Source of the DNA: Nostoc sp. CHAB 5844
GTDB taxonomy: Bacteria; Cyanobacteriota; Cyanobacteriia; Cyanobacteriales; Nostocaceae
DNA: 64,000 bases
Direction of reading: 5' to 3'
Assembly (NCBI RefSeq): GCF_020829595.1
Contig: NZ_JAIVFW010000009.1
Span: forward strand, 1 to 64,000
Shown here: piece after piece, positions 52,415 to 61,081 of the stretch
Position numbering within the stretch: the stretch's first letter is position 1
How the letters are laid out: every line of letters begins with the position of its first letter
Made by a program: the position numbers and the translations under genes
Notes under the pieces: model-generated
Seen by the model: only the letters and a program-made list of their open reading frames with translations
What the model was told of the DNA's origin: nothing
The model's database searches: none

Positions 52415-54391
52415 ATGATGGTTAAGACACTTCCCCGAACTTCCCAACCGATTGAGGGCGAAACACAAATAACTGAAGTGGTGTCAGACAATGGTACACA
52501 AGCTTTGGTTGTGGGTTCGCCAATTCTATTAGCTAAAAATGCCGAGTCTGAAGCAATCCGATACAATCCTGTAGATGTTGCGGCACACTACCAAAATAGA
52601 CCATTACAAGTTTTGCAGCGGATTTCTAGTGTATTGCGACCAACTCTGGCGTTTGTGATTGGGTTGTGGTGGGATAGCAAACGGGGAATGATTGTTAAAA
52701 ATGACCGTCGCCGTGCGGCTCAGTTGCGGGAGTTGCTGACAAGATTGGGGCCTGCTTATATCAAAATTGGGCAAGCTTTATCTACCAGACCAGATTTAGT
52801 ACCGCCTGTTTATTTAGAAGAATTAACTAAGTTACAAGATCAATTACCACCTTTTCCCAATGAAATTGCTTACCAGTTTATTGAAGAAGAACTAGGCGCA
52901 CCACCAGAAGATATTTATACAGAATTATCACCACAGCCAATTGCGGCTGCTTCTTTAGGGCAAGTTTATAAAGGCAAACTGAAAACTGGCGAAGAAGTTG
53001 CAGTTAAAGTCCAGCGCCCTGATTTAAGAGAACGAATTACGATTGACTTGTATATTTTGCGCCGCCTTGCTGGTTGGGTACAAAAAAATGTCAAACGGGT
53101 ACGGAGTGATTTAGTCGGGATTTTAGATGAATTAGGCGATCGCATTTTTGAAGAAATGGATTATATCCATGAAGGTGAAAATGCCGAGCGCTTCTTCCAG
53201 TTATATGGTCATATCAAAGACATTTACGTACCGAAAATTTACTGGGAATATACCAATCGTCGCGTATTGACGATGGAGTGGATTAACGGGACTAAGTTAA
53301 CCCAGACAGCAGAAATCAAAGCACAAGGAATAGATGCGCGTTACCTAATTGAAGTGGGTGTGCAGTGTTCTCTGCGCCAGTTGTTAGAACATGGATTTTT
53401 CCACGCCGATCCCCATCCTGGGAATTTGTTAGCCACAACAGATGGTAAGTTGGCTTATCTGGACTTTGGGATGATGAGTGAGATTCAGCCGCCCCAAAGA
53501 TATGGTTTAATTGAGGCGATCGTTCACGTAGTTAACCGTGATTTTGAAGGTTTGGCTCAAGATTACGTCAAACTAGACTTTTTATCACCAGACACAGACT
53601 TAACACCAATTATCCCTGCATTTGCCAGAGTATTTGCTGATGCTCAAGGCGCTAGTGTAGCCGAACTCAACATTAAAAGCATCACCGATGAACTCTCCGC
53701 TTTGATGTATGAGTATCCGTTCCGCGTTCCGCCCTACTACGCATTAATTATTCGCTCTCTGGTGACGCTGGAAGGGATTGCTATATTTATCGATCCCAAC
53801 TTCAAAGTTCTCAGCGAAGCTTATCCTTACGTTTCTAAACGCCTGTTAACAGATCCAGCACCCCAATTAAGAACATCACTACGAGATTTACTGTTTAAAG
53901 AAGGCAAATTCCGCTGGAATCGCTTAGAAAATTTGTTACGCAACGCGCGAAATAATGAAGATTACGACTTTAACTTAGTGTTAAATCAAGGGATAGATTT
54001 TTTATCTTCCGAACGTGGTGCATTTATTCGTGACAAATTGGTAGATGAATTTGTCAACGGAGTCAACGCTTTAAGTAAAAATGTCCTGCATAACTTTACT
54101 TACCTGCTGAGAGAAAGAGTAGGTTTAACAGCCATCAACGAAACACCAGCAGCCACAGTTGAACAACAACAAACCTTAGAGCATATCAAACGAATTTTGC
54201 AAATTCTCCAAGAAACCCGTGGTTTTGACCCCATACAGCTGGCTCCTCAGTTCGCCCAATTATTAGTAAATCCGGGTGTACAGCAATTAGGTCAGCAAAT
54301 TGGGGTTCGGTTGGTGCAGAAGTCTCTAGCACGGCTAATTCGGGAACTATTAGCAGCAGAAGATATTGATGAGATTAGGAGAGCCAGCTAA
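52415..54391 (+). CDS. ABC1/AarF (UbiB) family protein kinase-like protein
   Basis: This ABC1K (UbiB/ADCK) protein of about 658 residues is an atypical kinase/ATPase. The family supports quinone and tocopherol metabolism in bacteria and plastids. Blocks in order: K-x-G-Q-A-L-S-T-R-P-D (the family K-x-G-Q motif), A-A-A-S-L-G-Q-V-Y-K-G (alanine-rich loop), E-V-A-V-K-V-Q-R-P, F-H-A-D-P-H-P-G-N-L-L, and L-D-F-G-M-M. A C-terminal region of about 250 residues is helical. Two start ATGs, 52415 and 52418, are adjacent. Tocopherol cyclase elsewhere in the window would fit a prenylquinone role, but that is inference. Confidence 0.93.
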   Translation: MMVKTLPRTSQPIEGETQITEVVSDNGTQALVVGSPILLAKNAESEAIRYNPVDVAAHYQNRPLQVLQRISSVLRPTLAFVIGLWWDSKRGMIVKNDRRRAAQLRELLTRLGPAYIKIGQALSTRPDLVPPVYLEELTKLQDQLPPFPNEIAYQFIEEELGAPPEDIYTELSPQPIAAASLGQVYKGKLKTGEEVAVKVQRPDLRERITIDLYILRRLAGWVQKNVKRVRSDLVGILDELGDRIFEEMDYIHEGENAERFFQLYGHIKDIYVPKIYWEYTNRRVLTMEWINGTKLTQTAEIKAQGIDARYLIEVGVQCSLRQLLEHGFFHADPHPGNLLATTDGKLAYLDFGMMSEIQPPQRYGLIEAIVHVVNRDFEGLAQDYVKLDFLSPDTDLTPIIPAFARVFADAQGASVAELNIKSITDELSALMYEYPFRVPPYYALIIRSLVTLEGIAIFIDPNFKVLSEAYPYVSKRLLTDPAPQLRTSLRDLLFKEGKFRWNRLENLLRNARNNEDYDFNLVLNQGIDFLSSERGAFIRDKLVDEFVNGVNALSKNVLHNFTYLLRERVGLTAINETPAATVEQQQTLEHIKRILQILQETRGFDPIQLAPQFAQLLVNPGVQQLGQQIGVRLVQKSLARLIRELLAAEDIDEIRRAS

Positions 54392-54420
54392 TAACTTTTC
54401 ACTACATCTAACCTAAGTAG

Positions 54421-54452
54421 AGGCGCACAGCTAACTAGCTGTACGCCTCTAA
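54421..54452 (+). terminator. Hairpin after the ABC1 kinase
   Basis: AGAGGCG-C-ACAGCTA and TAGCTGT-A-CGCCTCT pair around a two-base loop, with one mismatch. It lies 30 bases past the stop codon. Confidence 0.6.
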
Positions 54453-54541
54453 AAATATCCTAATTTTTTCTGTATTTTGAATGCTGTATTTTGTATCCAA
54501 TTAAAAGAACTTGCAAGTTCAATCTTATTTTGTGTTGAATC

Positions 54542-54688
54542 ATATCAGGTTCGGTTAAACACTTATGATATCTGTAGGTTGGGTTGAGGCTTTGCGAAAC
54601 CCAACATTTCCTGGATTTGTTGGGTTTCGTTCCTCAACCCAACCTACATTGACAGATTTTATTATAAGTAATCACCCGAACTTGATAT
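54542..54688 (+). mobile_element. 147-bp MITE, copy B
   Basis: Starts ATATCAGGTTCGG and ends CCGAACTTGATAT, with inner arms GTAGGTTGGGTTGAGG and CCTCAACCCAACCTAC. It is an inverted, almost identical copy of 49857-50003. It sits 21 bases before the start of the SH3 protein gene and so may carry or displace its promoter. Confidence 0.85.
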
Positions 54689-54709
54689 CAGCTATCTTTC
54701 AGAAAATTT

Positions 54710-55249
54710 ATGAGTTTAAGGACAAATTTGACAGCAGGAATATTGATTTTTGGAACATTGATGACTGGAGTGTTGCCTGCAATGGGTCGTCCAGCGACTT
54801 TGACAAGTAAAAGTAATCTGCGAACAGGTGCGTCTTTGACAGCATCCGTAGAGGAGGTTTTACCATTAGGCAGTAATGTGGAAGTTTTGAATATTACGGT
54901 AGGAGATGATGGCGATTACTGGTATTATGTGCAACCAAATGTAGAAGGCACAGCCATCGGTTGGATACGGGGTGATTTAGTCAGTTTTAAGCCGAGCAAT
55001 AAGCGTTATGCAACCATAGCAGGAACTCAGGGAAGCAAAATTAATGTGCGTTCATCTCCTAACTTAAAAAGCAAGGTTGTGTATAACGGGTTATCAGGTG
55101 ATTTGGTAATGGTAGAAGATTCTTACAAACAGGCAGGTCAATATAGTTGGTATCGGATCAAGTTTTCCACTAATGTGACTGGTTGGGTACGAGAAGACCT
55201 GCTATCGATATGGCCACAAGGATGCATTATCACTTGTCCGATAAATTAA
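54710..55249 (+). CDS. Secreted protein with two bacterial SH3 domains
   Basis: The 179-residue protein has a signal peptide (residues 1-27, ending P-A-M-G-R). Two SH3_3-type repeats follow: S-N-L-R-T-G-A-S-L-T-A-S-V and W-I-R-G-D-L-V in the first, I-N-V-R-S-S-P-N-L-K-S-K-V and W-V-R-E-D-L-L in the second. Two late cysteines (C-I-I-T-C) could form a disulfide. Such proteins bind cell-wall or surface polymers; the ligand is unknown. The start lies directly downstream of a MITE. Confidence 0.85.
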   Translation: MSLRTNLTAGILIFGTLMTGVLPAMGRPATLTSKSNLRTGASLTASVEEVLPLGSNVEVLNITVGDDGDYWYYVQPNVEGTAIGWIRGDLVSFKPSNKRYATIAGTQGSKINVRSSPNLKSKVVYNGLSGDLVMVEDSYKQAGQYSWYRIKFSTNVTGWVREDLLSIWPQGCIITCPIN

Positions 55250-55827
55250 GCGATGTCTAAACTTACACCCAATCCCAACTATAGCCGTAGCCAGATAGGT
55301 TAGGACATTCTAAAACGCTAAAACCAATTGACTGCAAGCATTCCACTTTTGACTTTTGCTATATTAGCTCTGATCCTGATATCGAAGTGAGCGATCGCTC
55401 CTGCATAAAAATACAACATCTTGATACATATAATCCCACCTACGACTCTCAGCATTTATCACTCTAGAGAGAATAGGTTTAGTCTAATAATAATGATAAA
55501 CTTTTTCAATAAATTGCATAGTTTTGTGAATTACAGATCTAGCCATACTACCGAAGAGTGCTTGTTTATTAGGGTTTTACCTTTGACTTGACAAGCTCAT
55601 TTATCAACTTGACTATTCCAGAAGGTTAAGAGAAACTAACTAATGACAGACGTATTGACTTATTAAAATAATAACTTTTGTTAATTTTCTGAGATATTTA
55701 TATTGAGAGATGGAACATTAGTTAAAAAATGGCAAGTTTGTATCTAAGTAACAATGTTTCGAGGGCAGCTTTTTAGCATTGTGCTAAAGGGTACAGTCCA
55801 AGCTTACTATCGTGGTTGGCCAAAAGC
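55250..55827. other. Long intergenic region upstream of the ycf35 operon
   Basis: This 578-base AT-rich region holds no recognisable gene. One HIP1 octamer is at about 55391. It should contain the promoter and leader of the DUF2997-ycf35-ferredoxin operon. Confidence 0.5.
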
Positions 55828-56037
55828 ATGGAGACATTAGAATTCATAATTTATCCAGACGGTCGGGTACAAGAGAAAGTCACTGGCATTGTGGGTGCTT
55901 CTTGTGCTGAGGTAACAGCGGCAATTGAAGCACAGCTGGGGCTAGTACTAACTCAAGAGCCAACCTCAGAATTTTTCGCCAATCAGGTGCAACAATCTAG
56001 TTTGGCTAATACCCAAACTACTTACAGCGAATGGTAA
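55828..56037 (+). CDS. DUF2997 family protein
   Basis: The 69-residue protein shows the DUF2997 pattern L-E-F-I-I-Y-P-D-G-R-V-x-E-K-V-x-G-I-x-G. C-A-E-V-T-A-A-I-E follows, with a variable tail. It is the first gene of a conserved cyanobacterial trio, DUF2997-ycf35-ferredoxin, whose joint role is unknown. ATG 55828 was preferred to an in-frame TTG at 55816. Confidence 0.85.
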   Translation: METLEFIIYPDGRVQEKVTGIVGASCAEVTAAIEAQLGLVLTQEPTSEFFANQVQQSSLANTQTTYSEW

Positions 56038-56075
56038 GTTTTCCAACAGTTTATTGTCGTTGATTTACAACCACC

Positions 56076-56462
56076 ATGTCACACTTTAGCCAAATTAAGA
56101 CTCAAATCCGTAACCTAGATTCTTTGAAAGATGCGCTAAATGATTTGGGCATCGACTGGAAACCCGGCCCCCGTGAGGTACGTGGCTATCGCGGTCAAAC
56201 TCATCCTGCGGAAGTTACGATTGAGCAGGAAAATGGCTATGACATCGGCTTTAGATGGAATGGCAAAGAATATGAATTAGTTGCTGATTTGCAATACTGG
56301 CAGCAAAATCTATCTGTAGATGGTTTCTTGCGTCAGGTAACTCAGCGTTATGCTTACCAAACAGTTGTAAAAGAAACTGCGCTGGCTGGCTTTCAAGTTG
56401 CTGAACAACAAAAAAATGCCGACGGTTCTATTCGCTTAGTAGTACAACGCTGGAGTGCGTAA
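56076..56462 (+). CDS. ycf35: Ycf35 (DUF1257) protein
   Basis: Ycf35 is encoded in red-algal plastid genomes and cyanobacteria; its function is not known. The 128-residue protein has the family start M-S-H-F-S-Q-I-K-T-Q-I-R, then L-G-I-D-W, V-R-G-Y-R-G-Q-x-x-x-A-E, and a tyrosine-rich R-Y-A-Y. Its last codon overlaps the start of the ferredoxin gene by one base (TAATG), so these two are coupled in translation. No cofactor motif is visible. Confidence 0.93.
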   Translation: MSHFSQIKTQIRNLDSLKDALNDLGIDWKPGPREVRGYRGQTHPAEVTIEQENGYDIGFRWNGKEYELVADLQYWQQNLSVDGFLRQVTQRYAYQTVVKETALAGFQVAEQQKNADGSIRLVVQRWSA

Positions 56463-56923
56463 TGGCTGATTTGCTGCCTTCGCCGGAAGAACAGGAAGAT
56501 AACCGTTCCGGTTTGGAACCAGAATTAGGCGGGTTTTTGCGGGATGACCCAGAACGTTCTGGTTTAGAACCGGAATTAGGTGGAGTGTTGCGGCAAAAAG
56601 GTGTTTATGTTGACGAAATCACCTGTATAGGCTGTAAACACTGCGCCCATGTTGCGCGAAATACTTTTTACATTGAACCAGATTACGGGCGATCGCGCGT
56701 AATCCGTCAAGAAGGGGACGCGGAAGAAGTCATTCAAGAAGCAATAGACACTTGTCCGGTTGATTGCATTCATTGGGTAGATTACACAGAACTAAGAAAG
56801 TTAGAAGATGAGCGCAAATATCAAGTAATTCCTGTTGTCGGTTATCCGGTAGAACTGGCAGTTGCTGCTTCTGAAAAACGACGGAAAAAGCAAAAACTCA
56901 AAAACAAAAAATCCCGTTATTAA
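56462..56923 (+). CDS. 4Fe-4S ferredoxin
   Basis: The 153-residue protein carries one [4Fe-4S] site: C-I-G-C-K-H-C-A-H at about residues 55-63 and C-P-V-D-C at about 98-102. Spacing is that of a bacterial single-cluster ferredoxin; an extra cysteine occurs in the second motif. The N-terminus is a short tandem repeat, R-S-G-L-E-P-E-L-G-G, present twice. The C-terminus is very basic (K-R-R-K-K-Q-K-L-K-N-K-K). Translation is coupled to ycf35. The partner enzyme is unknown; the three-gene unit is conserved in cyanobacteria. Confidence 0.92.
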   Translation: MADLLPSPEEQEDNRSGLEPELGGFLRDDPERSGLEPELGGVLRQKGVYVDEITCIGCKHCAHVARNTFYIEPDYGRSRVIRQEGDAEEVIQEAIDTCPVDCIHWVDYTELRKLEDERKYQVIPVVGYPVELAVAASEKRRKKQKLKNKKSRY

Positions 56924-56947
56924 AATAAACAAATTAAATAATTACAA

Positions 56948-56980
56948 AAGAGGACTGGTTAATCCAGTCCTTTTATTTTA
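56948..56980 (+). terminator. Terminator of the ycf35-ferredoxin operon
   Basis: GGACTGG and CCAGTCC with a five-base loop are followed by TTTTATTTT, a canonical Rho-independent terminator 25 bases past the ferredoxin stop. Confidence 0.85.
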
Positions 56981-56998
56981 AATCAGTAGACACGTACG

Positions 56999-57052
56999 AG
57001 ACGCGAAATTTCGTGTCTCTAATCACCAGATAACCCTAACTGAACCGTATTG
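56999..57052. repeat. Degenerate MITE fragment
   Basis: GAGACGCGAAATTTCGTGTCTC and a right end AACTGAACCGTATTG resemble the palindrome and terminus of the elements at 19244 and 45541. It is a partial copy. Confidence 0.55.
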
Positions 57053-57112
57053 TCTGATTTGCATTCGTATTAGATTTTTTGTGAAATGGTATGAGGCATA
57101 AAATTTTTGTTT

Positions 57113-57397
57113 TCATTTTAAATTTAAAGAATCATGTTGTGAAAGCAATTTTTCTACTTTCGCCTCGTCAATTCTCGCTGTTAATCTTTTAGCTTCATGC
57201 AAATCTCTGGTAGTCTTTGCCAAGGTAAAAGTTGAACCAACAGAAAAAGCTAAACCCATCCCCATAAAGCCTTTAATCCAGCTATCAACAGGCAAATTAA
57301 CAATACCAAAGGTAGTCATAGAAATAGAAAGTATAAAAGCAGCCCATGTTTGAATAATCCAAGCTGCACTGTCTTTTGATGAACCTAGTGGGTGCAT
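57113..57397 (-). CDS. YiaA/YiaB-type two-helix membrane protein
   Basis: The 94-residue protein has two membrane helices, W-I-I-Q-T-W-A-A-F-I-L-S-I-S-M-T and I-K-G-F-M-G-M-G-L-A-F-S-V-G-S-T-F. A cytoplasmic basic helix, R-D-L-H-E-A-K-R-L, follows. This is the YiaA/B two-helix pattern. The role of the family is unknown. It stands alone between repeats. Confidence 0.8.
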   Translation of the reverse strand: MHPLGSSKDSAAWIIQTWAAFILSISMTTFGIVNLPVDSWIKGFMGMGLAFSVGSTFTLAKTTRDLHEAKRLTARIDEAKVEKLLSQHDSLNLK

Positions 57398-57527
57398 ATT
57401 TCTGACCTATGGTTTGAGGAATTTAATAGCGATCGTATAAATTGGTATACTTCATAACAACAATGGGATTACCAGTTTGGTAACTGGACTGTAAAACGTT
57501 AACTGAAAAGCCTAGAAATAAAAGAAT

Positions 57528-57553
57528 AACTGGTACATAGTTTTGTACCAGTT
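57528..57553 (-). terminator. Terminator of the DUF3038-DUF4335 pair
   Basis: AACTGGTACA and TGTACCAGTT form a 10-bp stem with a six-base loop. On the minus strand it is followed by a T-rich stretch, 30 bases past the DUF4335 stop. Confidence 0.7.
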
Positions 57554-57583
57554 TAAAAAATGGCATAAAGTTGTTGAATTTAA

Positions 57584-59185
57584 TTATTCAGATTCTGAAA
57601 ATGTTTGGACTTTACCATCAGGACTGAAAACTACCCGAATTCTGATATTTTGACCCGATTTATTAGCAGAAACAAAAGGTTTACCAATTGCTGGTATTCC
57701 TGTATTATCAATAAATTCTCGTGCTGGCTTATTCAGCGGTAAAATCCGCTCAATAGAACCATCCACATCCAAAGACAAGCTATATTCTAGTGTTTGGTTC
57801 AATCCAGATGGCGGTTGCCAACGCTTCTGAAAGAAACTACGGGCTTCTGCTATTTGGGCTGTGTCAAATATTGTGCCAGTAGCTACATTGGGCGGGGCGG
57901 AAGTTTTAGGATTGTCACCCAATCTATCAACAAAGGGATTACTATCTGCTGCTGAAGACGGAACAGAAGAATTAATTTTTTCTTCTAGTTGTTGGTTTGT
58001 TGGGGAGTACCTCTGAGGAAGATTGTTGCTACGGCTTTCATTAGGCAGGGTAGCAAGCGGTGGCGGAATTGCTGGCAGACTATTAGATGATAAATTATCT
58101 GTCCCAGAAGATAAACGAGGTGGTAAACTCCGCCTTTGAGGTAAAGCAACTTCACCCTTGGTAACTGGCTGTGAGGGGTTCAGATTGAGATTTGGGTTAA
58201 GAGCAATTTGTTGACCAGAAATTTTTGCAGATGCGGTACTTGGCGGATTATTCTTGGCACTAATTGCTGTCTGAGGTACATTCAAAACACTTTTTGCAGA
58301 TGTTTGAGAGTTAGCGGAAATACCAGCACCAGGAGACAATACAGGTTGTGCTGGCAAACGAGAAGTCGGCAGAGGCAGAGTAGAGTCGATAGGTGGTAGC
58401 AATGGCAAATTATCTGGAGGTGTAAGTCCAGGTAACGGTGTATTCAGGTTAGTTGATGGTAGAGGTGCTAAAGCCACATCAGACTCTGCGGGAGTAGATT
58501 GTTTGGCTGTTGGCTGATTTTGCCGATGATTATTAGCGTATTGTAAAGTTAGAGGCAATAAACCGACGCTTAAAAGCAAAACTGCGGCTACAGGTGTCCA
58601 AGCTGGGAAGCGGAGAACAGAACTTGTTGTATTCAGAGCAGGTAATGCCAGGACATCAGCTGAGTATTCATCCAAGGCTGAGGCTAAATCAAAAAGTTGC
58701 AACAGACTGAGTTGAATGAATGGGCTAGTTGCTTGACTAGCAAGCGAACCAAGATGCAGCTTGTGAGTTAAAGAACTGCTGGGTTCTAAATAGATTTTGG
58801 CTCTGGGGAGATCTGATGTGAAGGATTTTAAAGTCTGTGTAGATAGGGAAGATTGGTGAACATCGTTCAACTCTACATTATTAGAGATTTTAGTTGAGTC
58901 TTGGGAGTCAGAAAAACCAATCCAAAAACTTTCTGGGGATTGTTGGAGGAATTGTTGCACATAGCTGGTGACGGCATCACACAAAGCTTCGAGTTGGTCG
59001 CGATCGCCCCGAATTACAACCCTGCGTTCTTCTGGTAGTCGTGGATCGTCAATGCGTAACTCAAAGCTGAGTTGCTTAATGACAGTTTTCCCCATCCAAC
59101 GGGACAAAGGAGAGCTTTGCGCCAATACTTCTAGCGTGCAAGTGGGGGGTGTGTAGCGACGAATGACAGAATTTGATACAGGCAT
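57584..59185 (-). CDS. DUF4335 domain protein
   Basis: This 533-residue protein belongs to DUF4335, a cyanobacterial family. The N-terminal third holds the domain: S-N-S-V-I-R-R-Y-T-P-P-T-C-T-L-E, then S-P-L-S-R-W-x-G and L-R-I-D-D-P-R-L-P. One membrane helix lies near 200 (V-A-A-V-L-L-L-S-V-G-L-L-P-L). A long proline- and serine-rich linker with T-P-L-P-G-L-T-P-P follows, and the last 100 residues form a compact domain of TonB-C-like appearance. The start at M-P-V-S-N was chosen because a longer frame (to 59263) would overlap the DUF3038 gene. No function is known. Confidence 0.85.
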   Translation of the reverse strand: MPVSNSVIRRYTPPTCTLEVLAQSSPLSRWMGKTVIKQLSFELRIDDPRLPEERRVVIRGDRDQLEALCDAVTSYVQQFLQQSPESFWIGFSDSQDSTKISNNVELNDVHQSSLSTQTLKSFTSDLPRAKIYLEPSSSLTHKLHLGSLASQATSPFIQLSLLQLFDLASALDEYSADVLALPALNTTSSVLRFPAWTPVAAVLLLSVGLLPLTLQYANNHRQNQPTAKQSTPAESDVALAPLPSTNLNTPLPGLTPPDNLPLLPPIDSTLPLPTSRLPAQPVLSPGAGISANSQTSAKSVLNVPQTAISAKNNPPSTASAKISGQQIALNPNLNLNPSQPVTKGEVALPQRRSLPPRLSSGTDNLSSNSLPAIPPPLATLPNESRSNNLPQRYSPTNQQLEEKINSSVPSSAADSNPFVDRLGDNPKTSAPPNVATGTIFDTAQIAEARSFFQKRWQPPSGLNQTLEYSLSLDVDGSIERILPLNKPAREFIDNTGIPAIGKPFVSANKSGQNIRIRVVFSPDGKVQTFSESE

Positions 59186-59210
59186 GGCAGAAACTGCGAA
59201 GGAGACGTTT

Positions 59211-59816
59211 TCAATATTTTGCGGAGTGGTCGATGAGTGCGAGCCAGAGACGGCGGTGGCCACCAGGAGCGCTGTAGAACAACAAGTCTACAAGCAATTT
59301 GAGTGCCAGGTGGGTTAGTAATTCCGTTGAGATTTGGTCATCCTCTTCCATCCGCTCTTGGTAGGTGTTGCAAAAAGCATCAATGTAATCTCCAAGTAAA
59401 GCAGCCTGATGAGGTTCCCGGTTGGTTTCCGCCATTTGCTCTAGTAACCCAACAGCACGGCGAATTAATTCTTGGTGCTGTTTGGCGAGATAGCAGATGA
59501 TTAAAACAAGCGATCGCGCTTCTTCTACATCTAGCTTTTTTCGCCCTCCTTGACCTTTGCGTAGAGGATTAGACTGCCGTAGCCGCCATAAAGCTACGCG
59601 GTCTGGCACTCTTGACTCTAAATTTAGATTAACTGCCGCAGAGAGCATTGCCTCAGAACCAATTCCAGTTAAGGTTTCTAGCGCCAACAGCACCAAGTCC
59701 AACTGAGTTTTGATATTGTCCCATTGAACTGTGTTTGGGGTTGGAAGCTTGATTAAGTCCTCCCATTGAGAATTGGGTGTGGCTGGGTCGGCGGCCGAGT
59801 GCATAACTTTTAGCAT
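59211..59816 (-). CDS. DUF3038 domain protein
   Basis: The 201-residue soluble helical protein is of DUF3038. It has L-D-L-V-L-L-A-L-E-T-L-T-G-I-G-S-E-A-M, R-V-P-D-R-V-A-L-W-R-L-R-Q, and an end with H-R-R-L-W. It lies immediately upstream of the DUF4335 gene with a 25-base gap, a pairing repeated in cyanobacteria, which suggests the two act together. Nothing more about its role can be read from sequence. Confidence 0.88.
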   Translation of the reverse strand: MLKVMHSAADPATPNSQWEDLIKLPTPNTVQWDNIKTQLDLVLLALETLTGIGSEAMLSAAVNLNLESRVPDRVALWRLRQSNPLRKGQGGRKKLDVEEARSLVLIICYLAKQHQELIRRAVGLLEQMAETNREPHQAALLGDYIDAFCNTYQERMEEDDQISTELLTHLALKLLVDLLFYSAPGGHRRLWLALIDHSAKY

Positions 59817-60307
59817 AGGTGATCGGGCTGGTAGGGGCTGTTGCTGTTACCTATTTTGAAACCAGACTCTCAAGAGTTAAGGTTGGTTTCCGATAAATAA
59901 TTGGGCTAGAAGTAACTCCTAGCTTGCTGCATTTTGGTGAACAGCAGTTGTCACTGTCTTACTCTACAAGATGAAAATTTATTTTCCATACACTTAACAG
60001 AGGAGAAAATTATCTACCTGAGTAAAAATCTTCTTAGCCTTAACCGCTGCTTCAGTATGAAGTATAAATCAATAGCAATATAAATAATTGATTCTCTGCT
60101 ATTAATAATTGATCACAAACAATCAAGTTCTTTATTAGCAACGACTGAAACCTTGGTTATGACGTTGCCATATTTTTACTTAAATTTCTTTAGTGGATAA
60201 TACGTAACTGGCATACAAGTTGAACCACAAAGAGTAAAATTTTTAACTTGCATAAAGTATCAATCATAGCAAAGCTTATAAAGAGGATTAATAATTTTTA
60301 CTTATAA
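59817..60307. other. Intergenic region, nothing recognised
   Basis: This 491-base stretch separates the DUF3038 gene from the damaged restriction locus. It is AT-rich in its right half. I see no gene, and no clear hairpin or mobile element. Confidence 0.5.
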
Positions 60308-61081
60308 TCATCTTGTGAAGGCTTTATTCAAAATAGAGGGTAGTAGTGCATCAAATTCTTTTATTGCGTCTTCTCTTAGGTGTTTCATTGTGTCTATTTT
60401 GGACTTGAGATTATTAAACCAAAGTTGTTGCTCAAATGAAGGAATAGGAACTTCTATATTTTCTAAAGCTTTCAGACCAAGGGTTCTATTTCTTCCTGCA
60501 CCTCCTGGTGATGCCTTTCCTAAATCTTCTAATCCCTGTTCAGTCAAGAAGTGAAAGCACAAAAATGATGAAGTTGCAATTTCTGGTTTGGGGACACATG
60601 TTAAGAAACGATGAGAACCAAAGCGTCCATGATCTTCAGGCTGTGCAACAGCTACTGCTCCTTCCCAAGCAAATACAATTTGAAATAATAAATCATTTGC
60701 TTCTATTCTAAAAAGTTTTTTTGTACCAACTTCTGCCCCACTTAATGCTGGTTTATGAAATGTCCCTTTTCCAAAAGACCTTATACCTAATTCAGGGTAG
60801 TTTTTTGATACTTCTATTTCTACTGTTCTACGTTGTAGAGGTGCTACAAATTTCATAGGTAGGTATTCAGCACCTTTAATTAGTTTATAATATGCACTTA
60901 ACAGCACGCTATGAGAATCTTTAATTATTTTATTTCTTAGCGATCTCACTTCCTCAATCTTCCCCATTAGTTCCTCAACCCACACCACAATCCGCCGTTG
61001 TTCTTCTAGCGCTGGTAAGGATATTTCAACTTTAGCTATATCTTGTTCCTTAAGTGATACATTAGCAGTACCACGCATCAG
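60308..61081 (-). pseudogene. hsdS: Type I restriction specificity subunit, 5' part deleted
   Basis: The C-terminal 258 residues of an HsdS remain. A piece of the first conserved region is readable as L-M-R-G-T-A-N-V-S-L-K-E-Q-D. The central coiled coil follows (L-P-A-L-E-E-Q-R-R-I-V, then V-E-E-L-M-G-K-I-E-E-V), a second target-recognition domain, and the terminal repeat L-E-N-I-E-V-P-I-P-S-F-E-Q-Q. The first target-recognition domain is missing. At about 61081 the sequence switches abruptly to the middle of hsdM in another frame. An open frame continues to 61264 only because it runs antiphase through hsdM. A half-size HsdS can sometimes dimerise, but here its own start and promoter are lost. 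Confidence 0.8.
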
